From Manihot esculenta (lineage: Eukaryota > Streptophyta > Magnoliopsida > Malpighiales > Euphorbiaceae), in the NCBI RefSeq assembly GCF_001659605.2, contig NC_035171.2, forward strand, positions 29,119,825-29,183,824: DNA of 64,000 nt. Reading direction: 5' to 3'. A program made the position numbers and the translations under genes. The notes beneath the pieces are model-generated. The model did not search any database and had not been told where the DNA came from. It was given only the letters and a program-made list of their open reading frames with translations. Positions 35,151-48,029 of the stretch are shown one piece after another. How positions within the stretch are numbered: the stretch's first letter is position 1; each line of letters starts with the position of its first letter.

Positions 35151-38100
35151 CTAGCACATGCAAGGCATACATATAACAAACACACAAAGCACATAAAACT
35201 CACAAGGAACTAACCTTAGAAAAGATAAGGGTATTGCTGACTCCCGTGTCTCCCAAGTGCATTCTTCCAGATTGTGGTGGTTCCAAAGGACTTTCACCAT
35301 CGGAATTTCCTTGTTTCTCAGCTTCCTGATTTGAGTGTCCAGAATCCGTATCGGCTGCTCAACATAGGTGAGATCCTCTTGGATCTCCACATCAGGCTCA
35401 CTAAGAACCTTGCCCGGATCTGACACGAACTTTCTCAACATAGAAACATGGAAAACCGGATGGATTCTCTCCATTGAAGCAGGTAAATCCAGCTTGTACG
35501 GTACATTCCCAATCTTTTGCAAGACTTCAAAGGGTCCGATGTACCGCGGAGCCAGCTTACCCTTCTTCCCGAACCGAACCACTCCTTTCATTGGAGACAC
35601 CTTGAGCAATACCAGATCCCCCTCCTGGAACTCTACTTGCCTTCTGCGGATGTCTGCATAACTCTTCTGCCTGCTTGCAGCCGTCTTGATTCTTTCTCTG
35701 ATTAAGGGTACCACCCTGCTGGTGATCTCTACTAACTCAGGCCCTGCCAAGGCCTTTTCTCCAACTTCTTCCCAGCAAACAGGTGACCTGCACTTCCTTC
35801 CATATAAAGCTTCATATGGAGCCATCCCGATGCTAGCGTGATGGCTGTTATTGTAGGCAAACTCCACCAAAGGTAGATGCTGCCTCCAAGAACCGCCAAA
35901 GTCCGGCACACACATTCTTAGCATATCTTCTATGGTCTGGATGGTCCTCTCTTACTGTCCGTCTGTCTGTGGATGGAAGGCAGTACTGAAATCTAACCTG
36001 GTACTCATGGCATCCTGCAGACTCCGCCAAAACCTGGAGGTGAACTGGGATCCTCTATCTGACACTATAGAAACAGGAACCCCATGCAGTCTGACTATCT
36101 CATCAACATACACCTGCGCCAATTTGTCCACAGAATAGCCACTTCTGACAGGGATGAAGTGAGTAGATTTGGTGAGTCTGTCCACAATCACCCATATGGA
36201 GTCCAATCTGTTGGACGTCGCCGGTAACCCCACTACGAAGTCCATAGCTATATTCTCCCATTTCCACTCTGGAATAGGTAGCGGGTTAAGCATTCCAGCC
36301 AGCTTCTGATGTTCTAGCTTCACCCTCTGACACACTTCGCAGGCTGACACAAACTGTGCCACTTCTTTCTTCATGGCTGGCCACCAATAAACCTTTTTCA
36401 GGTATTGATACATCTTGGTGGCTCCGGGGTGAATGCTGTATCTTGCATTATGAGCCTCTCTCATAATGTCTCCTTTTAGCCCTATGTCATCTGGTACACA
36501 AAGTCGACTCCCATAGCGGAGGATCCCTTTGCTGTCAAATATGAACTCGCTGTCCTTGCCTGACTGAACAGTCCTGGCAATCTTCACTAATTCTGGGTCC
36601 TCATGCTGTTTCTGAGCCACCTGCTCCAGAAACACGGGTGTCACTTTCATCTGAGCAACCAAGGCACCTGTACCAGACAACTCCAACTGTAGACCTTCAT
36701 CAATGAGCTTGTAAAACTCATTCACCACTGGTCTCCTCTCTGCCGTGATGTGGGATAGACTGCCTAGTGACTTCCGGCTTAGGGCGTCTGCCACGACATT
36801 CGCCTTACCCGGATGATACTGAATCTTGCAATCATAGTCACTCAGTAGCTCTATCCATCTTCTCTGTCTCAAGTTCAAATCTCTTTGACTCAGGATGTAC
36901 TGCAGGCTTTTATGATCTGTGAAGATCTCACATTTAACACCGTAAAGGTAATGCCTCCACATCTTGAGTGCAAAGATAACTGCTGCCATTTCCAGGTCAT
37001 GTGTGGGGTAATTCAACTCATGCTTCTTTAGCTGCCTAGAAGCATAAGCAATCACCCTTTCATTCTGCATAAGCACACAACCCAGTCCCACTCGGGATGC
37101 ATCACAGAAAACCGTGAAGTCTTCATTGCTAGCTGGCAAAGCTAACACTGGTGCCGACGTCAACCTCTTCTTAAGCTCTTCAAAACTCTCTTTGCACTGG
37201 TCGGTCCACACAAACTTCTGATTCTTCCTGGTTAACCTGGTCAGAGGAGCTGCTATTTTTGAGAAGTCCTAAACGAACCTCCTGTAGTAACCTGCCAAAC
37301 CCAAGAAACTTCTAATCTCTGTCACTGAAGTGGGTCTAGGCCAGTTAGCCACAGCTTCTACCTTCTTGGGGTCTACCTCTATTCCATTTTCTGACACCAC
37401 ATGCCCCAAGAATGAAATGCTCCTCAACCATAACTCACACTTAGAGAACTTGGCATACAAGCCATGTTCCCTTAAGGTCTGCAGAACCAACCTCAGATGA
37501 TGGGCATGCTCCTCTGCATTCCTGGAATACACTAAGATATCATCTATGAAGACAATAACAAAGTGATCCAGGTATTGGCTAAACACTCTGTTCATGAGAT
37601 CTATGAATGCTGCAGGGGCGTTGGTTAACCCGAACGGCATCACAAGGAACTCAAAATGCCCATATCTGGTCCTGAAAGCTGTCTTTGGTACATCCTCATC
37701 TATGATCCTCAGCTGATGGTACCCCGATCTCAGATCTATTTTGGAGAAACAACCCGCTCCTGCTAGCTGGTCGAATAGATCATCGATCCTTGGTAATGGG
37801 TACTTGTTCTTGGTAGTGACTTTGTTCAACTGCCTGTAGTCGATACAAAGTCTAAGGGATCCATCCTTCTTTCTCACAAACAAAACTGGAGCACCCCAGG
37901 GTGAGGTACTCGGTCGGATGAAGCCCTTGTCTACCAGCTCCTGTAACTGCTCCTTCAACTCTTTCAATTCTGCTGGCGCCATCCTGTAGGGAGGGATAGA
38001 GATCGGTCGGGTTCCAGACATCAGTTCTATCTCAAACTCTATCTCCCTAGCAGGTGGTAAACCTGGCAGCTCGTCTGGGAACACATCTAAGAACTCTCTA

Positions 38101-39040
38101 ACCACTGGCACCGAGGCGGGCTCTCTGACCTGACTGCTAAGCTCTCTCACATGAGCCAAATACCCCTGACATCCCCTCCTGAGCAACCTACGAGCCTGAA
38201 GAGCTGATATCAGACCTCTAGGTGTACCCCTCCTGTCTCCTCTGAAGACAACCTCAGACCCATCCTGACCTCTGAACCTGACTACCTTGTCCCTGCAGTC
38301 CAAGGTAGCACCATGAGTAGATAACCAATCCATCCCTAGAATGACATCAAAATCTGTCAAATCTAGAACCACCAGGTCGGCGGACAAGCATCTTCCCTCA
38401 ACAAACACAGGACTACACTGGCAGACTGACTCTGCCACTGATGGATCACACTTGGGTCCACTGACCCAGAGAGGACACTCTAACCCAGAAGTCATCAGAC
38501 CCAACCTCCCCACGGCTCTCGGAGCAATAAAAGAATGAGATGCACCAGGGTCCATCAAGGCATACACATCTGAACAACCAATGACTAAGTTACCTGCCAC
38601 CACGGTGTTAGATGCATCTGCCTCCTGCTGTGTCATTGTGAAGATCCGTGCTGGAGCTGATGGACCTTCACCTCTGAAACCCGCTGAAGAAGAGGTTGTT
38701 CCTCTCCCTCTGCCTCTGCCACTGGCCTGAGTCATGGCTGGAGCTGCTGGCTGCGCTACACTGCCTGAGGCTGTCTGCTGGGACTGAGCCATCGAGACTG
38801 CTCTTGGACATTCTCGAGCCATATGCCCCTCCTGACCACATCTGAAACAGGCGTTCGTCCCAAACCGACATACTCCCTTGTGTGGCTTATCACACCTCGC
38901 ACAAACTGCATTATCTGCACCAGAGCTTGAGCCACTCCCAAATCCCAGACTGGACTTGACTTTACTCCAGAACTTATTCTTCTTACCCTTGGGCTTACCC
39001 CATCTCTTACTGCCTGAAGCTGCTGCACTCAGGGTAGAGG
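35151..39040 (-). pseudogene. Gyp2 gag C-end and pol, inactivated
   Basis: One frame runs from the Gag zinc-knuckle region (near 38850) through protease ([10 protein letters not shown], about 38550), reverse transcriptase (FIDD, about 37540), RNase H (about 37110), integrase (about 36500-35900) and chromodomain. Two nonsense codons break it: 37269-37271 (Gln CAG to TAG, between RT and RNase H) and 35952-35954 (Ser TCA to TAA, just after the integrase DGQ). Near the 3' end an 8-bp deletion relative to Gyp3 replaces the normal end (MLQQYPHLF) with an unrelated tail to 35151. The gene is cut at 39040 by Gyp3, and its N-terminal Gag continues at 54918. Confidence 0.93.
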
Positions 39041-41259
39041 TGTAACGACCCGAAAATCCGACCCGTTACCGGCGCTAGGATCCAGATCGGCTTAAGGCCG
39101 CCGGGACCCGTAGCAAGCCTACATACCTCCTGTAAACCTGTGGAATCCCATACATAACAACATATACATGATCTGTAAAAATTTTTCTTTTCTCTTATCC
39201 AAGCAAAACCTGTGCATGCACAAAATCATACATAAACCCCACACTGGAGTCCTCATCAAATACTCCAATGGGGTATCATCATCATACGAATCAGCTTGGA
39301 TAATCATGGTCATTAACATCATTACTCATTAAACACTCTGTACATAATGGGGATTCACACACCTCTAGGTCAAGCACTACTATAATCCTCAATACATCAT
39401 CAAATCATTCATTACATTACATGGTCATAAATACTCATTACATCATGTTCATGTCCACTACTATCTATTACAACATACATGACTTAACTTCACTCTAGCC
39501 GACTTCCTGATCTATCCTGTACCTGCAACTCTGGGGATAAAGGGAGTGGGGTGAGCTACTAGAGCCCAGTGAGCAGAATAATAAAACATCAATTTAAATC
39601 ATGCTTTCATGTATGCGCCATAACACAAACATTTCACAACAAGGATGAACTTGTCACCATTTAGCCCCTATCTTTCTTACTTATACATGCCGGGGGCGTA
39701 GAGCCGTAGCAGGCACACCCGGACTTCCATAATCTGTCATAGTGCCAGGGGCGTAGAGCCGTAGCAGGCACACCTGGACTCACATAGGCTATCATGACAT
39801 ACAAGGGCTAATGGATCATTCAACATTCATCCACATCAACAACAAAGTATGCAATGCAACATATTCGTGAATTCTAATGCAAACAACCTAATATATCTCA
39901 TGGCATTCATGATGCGTGAATCATGCTAAAACATTTCATTAATTTGCTTTAAAACTTAAAGTTTATTCCACTCACCTCTGGCTAGCTCTGAAGAGACTAT
40001 GAAGCAGCTGGCTCACTGCTGGGGGTCTCGGTTCCTCGGGTCCGAACCTACACAGGTGGACTCAAATGAGGGACCAAACATACATGAATATGACTCTAAA
40101 ATACTCCCCAAAAACCCCCTAAAACATCCTGAAAACATCACATGAAAACATGCAAGAAATGGCTGAACAGGGCACTTTCGGCGGCAGGTTCGGCGGCCGA
40201 AAGTCCTTCTGCAGCCGAAAGTCATGCAGGTTCGGCGGCACTTTCGGCGGCCGAACCTCCCAGACAGAGACGAAACTTGAGTTTCGGGGGCAGGCTTCGG
40301 CAGCCGAAACTGCCTCCACAAGGGGGTTCGGCGGCCGAAAGTCACTTCGGCGGCCGAACCTGAGTTTCTGCCGAAGGGCAGAAACTTGGCTCCCTTGTGT
40401 CCACAGCCTCCAAAACGCCTCAAAACATGCATAAACTTGTTTCTACACATGCATACACATCATACATCACACCTAGGGGTCTCAACTATAATATACCCCA
40501 ACTACAACACTTCAAACAACACATTTCCAACATACATTGTTCAAATCACAACATAAACCCATAAACCTAACCACAAGCCTAAACATGCATTATACCCCAT
40601 CAACTTGCATAAAACTTTCATAAAACATAAAAGAAGCATAGATCGAAGCTTACCTCTTGAAGATCGAGAGGAAGAACGACCCTAGCTCGGAAAATGGAGG
40701 GATTTGGCTCCAAGACTTCCAAGCTTCAAACTTGCTTAAAAACACTCAAAAACACTCAAAAACTTTTGTGGAACCTTAAAACTCAAAGAAAATGGTGGGG
40801 ATTGAAGGAAAAACACAAGATTTGGGAGAGGGAGGTCGGAAGCTTGCTGTGGCTGAGAATGGGAGAAAACTCTCCCATTTCGGCTAAGTGCCCCTTTTAT
40901 AGGTGGTTGGCCAGGCCACGTTCGGGGGCCGAAAGTGCCTCCGCATGCATGCAAGGTTCGGCGGCCGAACTTGGAGTTCGGCGGCCGAACCTGCATTTCC
41001 CTCACTCAAAATTTTCGGGCGCCTAAAGTCCCTCTGAAAGCATGCATGTTCGGCGGCCGAACTTTGGAGTTCGGCGGCCGAACCTGGGTTTTCCTCCAAA
41101 GATTTTTCATGCAAAAACTCATTTAATTTCTTACTTAAAAACATGAAATACATGAAAACATTTCATAAAATCATAGTTTTACCCTTCTAGAGGTTTCCGA
41201 CATCCGAGGTCCCACCGGACGGTAGGGATTCCGATACCGGAGTCTAGCCGGGTATTACA
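39041..41259 (-). repeat. Gyp3 3' LTR (2219 bp)
   Basis: TGTAACGACCCG ... GTATTACA, followed by the minus-strand polypurine tract at about 41260-41272. It is longer than the copy at 52728 by 29 bp: a 19-bp repeat-mediated difference near 40340 and a 10-bp repeat unit near 40745. Confidence 0.93.
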
Positions 41260-41381
41260 TTCTCCCCCCCTTAAGAACATTCGTCCCCGAATGTTCCTCA
41301 ACTAACATACAAAGCATGGCATCAATCATAACATACAACATAGCATACAATATATCATACATGCAACAACTAACACTCACC

Positions 41382-44300
41382 TCAAAACAGATGGGGGTAT
41401 TGCTGGAGCATGGACTCCCGTGTCTCCCAGGTGCATTCTTCAATATTGTGGTGGTTCCAAAGGACTTTCACCATCGGGATTTCCTTGTTCCTCAGCTTTC
41501 TGATCTGAGTGTCTAGGATCCGCACTGGCTGTTCTACATAGGTGAGATCCTCTTGGATCTCTACATCAGGCTCACTAAGAACCTTGCTCGGATCTGACAC
41601 GTACTTCCGTAACAGAGAAACATGGAAAACCGGATGGATTCTCTCCATCGAAGCAGGCAAGTCTAGCTTGTACGACACATTACCGACCCTCTGAAGCACC
41701 TCGAAAGGACCGATGTACCGTGGAGCTAACTTACCCTTCTTCCCGAACCGAACCACTCCTTTCATAGGAGACACCTTGAGCAAAACCAAATCCCCCTCCT
41801 GAAACTCTAGCTGTCTTCTGCGGATATTTGCATAACTCTTCTGCCGACTAGCAGCAGTCTTGATCCTCTCTCTGATTATGGGTACCACCCTGCTGGTAAG
41901 CTCTACTAACTCCGGACCCGCAAGAGTCCTCTCTCCTACTTCTTCCCAGCAGATAGGTGATCTGCACTTCCTCCCATACAAAGCTTCATATGGAGCCATC
42001 CCTATGCTAGCATGATAGCTGTTATTGTAGGCAAACTCCACCAGAGGTAGATGCTGCCTCCAAGAACCGCCAAAATCTAGCACACACATTCTGAGCATAT
42101 CCTCTATTGTCTGGATGGTCCTCTCTGACTGTCCGTCTGTCTGTGGGTGGAAGGCAGTACTGAAGTCTAATCTGGTACCCATAGCGTTCTGCAGACTCCG
42201 CCAAAACCTGGAGGTGAACTGGGGCCCTCTATCTGACACTATAGATACCGGGACCCCATGCAGTCTGACAATCTCATCTACGTACACCTGCGCCAACTTG
42301 TCCACAGAGTAACCACTCCTGACAGGGATGAAGTGAGCAGATTTGGTGAGTCTGTCCACAATCACCCATATGGAGTCCAATCTGTTGGACGTCGCCGGTA
42401 ACCCCACTACGAAGTCCATAGCTATATTCTCCCATTTCCACTCTGGAATCGGTAGTGGATTCAACATTCCAGCTGGCTTCTGATGCTCTAGTTTCACCCT
42501 CTGACACACATCGCAGGCTGACACGAACAGTGCCACGTCCTTCTTCATAGCTGGCCACCAATACACTCTCTTCAGATCCTGATACATCTTGGTGGCTCCA
42601 GGGTGAACACTATACCTGGTATTATGGGCTTCCCCCATAATATCTCCCTTCAGACCAATGTCATCTGGCACACATAATCTGTTCCCGTAGCGGAGGATCC
42701 CCTTATCATCAAACTTGAACTCATTACTCTGGCCTGACTGAACCGTTCTGGCTATCCTGACCAACTCTGGGTCCTCATGCTGTTTCTGAGCTACCTGCTC
42801 CAGAAACACGGGTGTCACTCTCATCTGAGCCACTAAGGCACCTGTGCCAGACAACTCCAACTGTAATCCCTCACTCATAAGTCTGTGGAACTCTTTCACC
42901 ACCGGCCTCCTCTCTGCTGAAATGTGGGATAGACTGCCGAGTGATTTCCGGCTTAGGGCGTCTGCCACAACGTTCGCCTTACCCGGATGGTACTGAATCT
43001 TGCAATTATAGTCACTCAACAGCTCTACCCATCTCCTCTGCCTCAAGTTCAGTTCTCTCTGACTCAGGATGTACTGCAGGCTCTTATGATCTGTGAAGAT
43101 TTCACACTTTACCCCATAAAGGTAATGCCTCCACATCTTGAGTGCAAAGATCACTGCTGCCATCTCTAGGTCATGTGTGGGGTAATTCAGCTCATGCTTC
43201 TTCAGCTGCCTAGAAGCATAAGCGATCACCTTCTCATTTTGCATTAGCACACAACCCAGTCCCACACGGGACGCATCACAATATACTGAGAAGTCATCAT
43301 CACTTTTTGGCAGAGCTAACACCGGTGCTGAAGTCAACCTCCTCTTAAGCTCCTCAAAGCTTTCCTCACACTGATCGGTCCATAAGAACTTCTGATTCTT
43401 CTTTGTCAATTTGGTCATAGGAGCAGCAATCTTTGAGAAGTCCTGAACGAACCTCCTGTAGTAACCTGCTAAACCCAGAAAACTCTTGATCTCGGTCACT
43501 GTGGTGGGTCTAGGCCAGTTAGCTACAGCCTCTACCTTCTTGGGGTCTACTTCAATACCCTGTTCTGACACAATGTGCCCCAAGAATGAAATGCTCCTAA
43601 GCCAAAACTCACACTTGGAGAACTTGGCATACAAGCCATGCTCTCTCAAGGTCTGCAAAACTGTCCTCAGGTGATGGGCATGCTCCTCTGCATTTCTGGA
43701 ATACACTAAGATATCATCTATGAAGACAATAACGAAGTGATCCAGATACTGACTGAATACTCTGTTCATGAGGTCCATGAATGTTGCAGGGGCGTTGGTC
43801 AACCCAAACGGCATCACAAGGAACTCATAGTGCCCATACCTGGTCCTGAAAGCTGTCTTCGGTACATCTTCATTCCTTATTCTCAACTGATGGTACCCTG
43901 ATCTCAGATCTATTTTGGAGAAACAACCTGCTCCTGCTAGCTGGTCGAATAGATCGTCGATCCTCGGCAAAGGGTACTTGTTCTTGGTAGTGACCTTGTT
44001 CAATTGTCTGTAGTCGATACAAAGTCTGAGGGATCCATCCTTCTTCCTCACAAACAAAACCGGAGCACCCCAAGGTGAAGTACTCGGTCGGATGAAACCC
44101 TTATCTACCAGCTCTTGCAACTGTTCCTTCAGTTCTTTCAATTCAGCTGGTGCCATCCTGTAGGGAGGGATAGAGATCGGTCTGGTACCAGGCATTAACT
44201 CAATCTCGAACTCTATCTCCCTAGCAGGTGGTAACCCTGGCAGCTCGTCTGCGAAAACATCTAAGAACTCACTCACCACAGGCACTGAGGCGGGCTCTCT

Positions 44301-45331
44301 GACATGACTATCTAACTCCCTCACATGAGCTAGAAACCCCTGACATCCCCTCCTAAGCAACCTACGAGCCTGAAGAGCTGAGATCAGACCTCTAGGTGTA
44401 CCCCTCTTGTCTCCTCTGAAGACGACCTCTGACCCATCCTGATCTCTGAATCTGACTACCTTGTCTCTACAGTCCAAGGTAGCACCATGGGTCGATAACC
44501 AATCCATCCCTAGAATGACGTCAAAATCTGTCAAATCTAGAACCACGAGGTCGGCGGAAAGGCATCTTCCCTCTATGAAAACTGGACTACATTGGCAGAC
44601 TGCCTCTGCCACTGACGGGTCACACTTGGGTCCACTGACCCATAGGGGACACTCTAACCCAGAGACCATCAATCCTACCCTCTCCACGACTCTCGGAGCA
44701 ATAAAAGAATGAGATGCACCCGGGTCCATTAAGGCATACACATCAGAACAACCAATGATGAGATTACCTGCCACCACAGTGTTGGATGTGTTGGCCTCCT
44801 GCTGAGTCATAGTGAAGATCCATGCCGGAGCTGATGGACCTTCACCTCTGTATCCTGCTGATGAAGAGGCTGACCCTCTCCCTCTGCCTCTGCCACTGGC
44901 CTGTGTTGCGGCTGGAGCTACTGGCTGCACCACACTGCCGGAGGCTGTCTGCTGAGACGGTGCTGCAAAGGCTGCTCTAGGACAATCCCGAGCCAAATGA
45001 CCCGCCTGTCCGCATTTGAAACATGTGTTTGTCCCCGCCAGACATACTCCCTTGTGTGGTCTCCCACATCTCATACATGCTGTAACCTCTGCGCCAGAGC
45101 TTGAGCCACTGCCTAAACCCAGACCTGACTTGATCTTGTTCCAGAACTTATTCTTCTTAGATTTTCTGTGGCCTCTGTCCCACTTCTTACTGCCTGCAAC
45201 TGCTGCACTCAGAGAAGAAGAGTCTAACCTTTCCCCACCTGGGGTCTTGGAACCAGAAGACTGTGCCACTGACTGTTTTACCTTCCCTTCAACGATAGCA
45301 CTAGCCTCCATTCTCCTAGCCATATCCACTA
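41382..45331 (-). pseudogene. Gyp3 gag-pol, frame open but separated from its start
   Basis: An uninterrupted frame from mid-Gag ([10 protein letters not shown]...) through the CCHC knuckle [14 protein letters not shown], protease ([10 protein letters not shown]), reverse transcriptase (FIDD), RNase H, integrase ([19 protein letters not shown]) and chromodomain to the stop at 41382. Apparent codons above 45331 belong to the Gyp4 LTR. About 40 more Gag codons lie at 52302-52424; the N-terminal Gag is lost. The enzyme part shows no visible inactivating change and is very close to Gyp1, so the loss of function comes from the insertion and the rearrangement. Confidence 0.92.
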
Positions 45332-47684
45332 TGTAATACCCGGCTAGAATCCGGCATCGGGATTCCTGCCTTCCGGCGGAATCTAGGGTGTTGGATCTCT
45401 CTAGAAGGGGTAAAATGTGTTTTCTCAAATGTCTTTACTGATTTCATGGTTTTAAATGGAAAAGAATTTAGTTTTGAAAGGAAAAAGACCAAGGAGGCAA
45501 TTGCCAGGTTCGGCCGCCGAAAGTGAAGTTCGGCCGCCGAACATGGAAAGACTTCGGGAGCGCCTTTGGCCTCCGAAAGTCTTGTTTAAACGAGCCAAGG
45601 TTCGGCCGCCGAAAGTCAAGTTCGGCCGCCGAACATGCATGAGTTTAGGGGGCACGTTAGGCTGCCGAAGGTCTTTGACCAGGCCACCTATAAAGGGCCC
45701 TCAGATCGGAAATGGGTGAGTTTTCTCCCCATTCTCGAGCTCATGTGAGTTTATGCCTTCCTTTGGTCGTTTTCGTGTTTTCTCTACCCATCTCTCAAGT
45801 TTTTCATGATTTCTACCCTTGTGTTTGAAAATTTAAAGCTTAAAAGGAGTTTTGGGAGCTTGGAGCTTTTGGAGCTTGGATTCTCCATACCTCCGAGTTA
45901 GAGATCACGCAACCCTCGATCTTCAAGAGGTAAGTGTAGATCTATGCTTCCTTTTATGTTTTAATGAGTTTTAAGTAAGTTTATTGGAGTTTTGAATGGG
46001 TAGATATGCATGTTTAGGTTTATGTGGGTTTTATACCCAATGTATGTTATGTGATGTTTGTGTTGAGGAGTTTATGTTAGTTTATGCTCCTTTATGCTTG
46101 TGGGAGTGAGTATGCATGATTGGGAGAGAGTATGTGAGGATTTGGGTATATTTGAGTTTGGTTTTTGGCTTGGCAGAATCGGACCTGTCGTCCAGAGGGG
46201 ACCAGGTTCGGCCGCCGAAAGGAGTTTCGGCCGCCGAACCTGCATGGGAGGCAGTCTTTAGGCTGCCAAATGTGCCCCCGAAGGAGGGACTTTCGTTTCT
46301 GTCCTAGGGTTTCGGCCGCCGAACCTGCCGCCGAACCTACCCGAGTTTCGTCTCTGGAAGGGACTTTCGGCCGCCGAAGGTGCCGCCGAAAGTGCCCTGT
46401 CCAGCCGTTTCTTGGGTGTTTTCCATGCATGTTTAAGTGATGTTTAGAGGGGTTTTTGGGGAGTTGTTTATGAGTTGTTAGAATGTGTTTGGCACCTCAT
46501 TCGAGTCCACCTGTGTAGGATCGGACCCGAGAGACCGAGGAGGCCATTAGTGCTAGCAGGTGCAGAGTCAGTCGGCGTCTGCCAGGAGGTGAGTAGAACT
46601 AAACTTAATCTTTTATGCACAAAATCTAATGCCTAAAGCATGAGCATGCATCACGATTATGTATAGTAGGTCGATTGCACTAGTTCACGAATATGTTGCA
46701 TTGCATTATTTCATGTTGATGCTGAGGTAGGGTGGACCGAGGCGACTTCAATAGCCCATATCTGTCACGAGTCTTGTCTTAGTCCTTTGAGAGCCGGACA
46801 AGTACATGTAGGAAAGTCCATGTGAGCTCTCTGTGGACCAGACACCATGTCATGTATGTTACAGGCCTTTGTGAGCTCCTATGGGGGAGCCGGGCACCGA
46901 CAGAGGGATTTTTGATGTCATGTCCATCCTCTGAGAGGAAAGATGCATGCAAAAGACAGACTCTCAGAAACCAGGGTCCGTGGGGAATACATATTGCATA
47001 AGCCCCGAGGCGGACAAGATTATGTGATTTCTCTATGTTATGATGCATTTCATGAAAGCATGTAAATAATGAACTGTTTTCTATGTTTCTACTCACTGGG
47101 CTTTTTAGCTCACCCCTTTCCCCTAACCCCAGTGTTGCAGGTTTAAGTCAGAGTCCAGAGGCTGCAGGGTAAACTCAAGGTTAAGATATGCATGTTGTAA
47201 TAGCTTAGATTATGTTTATGTTTAGTATGTTAGAGTGGACATGTATTATAAATTCATGTAAGATAATGTAATGTTAAGTAAAGTTGTGTCTATGGATTAG
47301 TTGTGCTTGGCCCTAAAGACTGGTTAGTCCCTGTTAATGCATGGTTATGCTTATGTTATATGTTGAGTTGAGAACCAAACTTGAGGCATGTAATGTTACC
47401 CCATTGGAGTATATGGTGAGGACTCCAGTGGAGGTTTTATGGTTTTATGATTTTTATGATGTATGTTTCATGTCAGGATACATGCACAGGTCAGGTTTGG
47501 GTTCAACAGATGTTCAGTTTTCATGTTTTTATGGTTAAGTTTTTAATCATGTATGGGATTTGACCAGGTAATAGTATGTATGTTTGGCTTGCTACGGGTC
47601 CCGGCGGCCTTAAGCCGATCTGGATCCTAGCGCCGGTGGCGGTTCGGGCCGTTACAGAGGGGTATCGGTTTCCGGGCTGTTACA
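45332..47684 (+). repeat. Gyp4 5' LTR
   Basis: TGTAATACCCGG ... GCTGTTACA. A TATA box (CTATAAAGGG, about 45689) follows the palindrome array, and a GTAAGT donor-like site lies at 45930. The terminus is extended: GGGCCGTTACA, then GAGGGGTATC, then a second LTR-like end. Confidence 0.93.
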
Positions 47685-47687
47685 GAG

Positions 47688-47700
47688 TGGTATCAGAGCT
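47688..47700 (+). other. Gyp4 primer-binding site
   Basis: TGGTATCAGAGCT three bases after the LTR end; the last base differs from the Gyp1 site. Confidence 0.9.
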
Positions 47701-47952
47701 TAGGGCCTCAAGAGTACGATGTGTTGAGCGATGTGCTCAGGGATTTGAGATATCTCACATCGGAAAGAGGTTGTCATAGAGGTTGTGTTAGTAGGGCAAG
47801 CACATTAAGAAAGATTAAGAGTAAGAGCATGTCCACTAGGATAGGATGTCGAGTCCTGTCTTGCTATGATGATGTGATATGCCATGATTTCATGCATGTG
47901 CATAAATGCTATGATGTATGACATGTTATGTATGCTATGTATGTATGATGTA

Positions 47953-47976
47953 GGTTCATGTGTTTCCACATGGACC
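47953..47976 (+). other. Gyp4 leader hairpin
   Basis: Arms GGTTCATGTG and CACATGGACC around TTTC. The single change in the 3' arm turns a T-A pair into a T-G (U-G in RNA) pair, so pairing is kept. Confidence 0.7.
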
Positions 47977-48029
47977 GTATGATGCTGATGTTGTTTGCAT
48001 GCTTGTGTGTGTGCTTCAGAGGAGTCAGG

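Noticed and set aside
45332..45428. N-terminal 32 codons fused in frame to Gyp3 Gag-Pol
   Set aside because: They read antisense into the Gyp4 LTR; the fusion is an insertion-junction accident, not a gene start.
46779..47096. 105-codon minus-strand frame, repeated at 51396-51713
   Set aside because: It is conserved only because both copies lie in the Gyp4 LTR pair; it is antisense in the leader region with no known domain.
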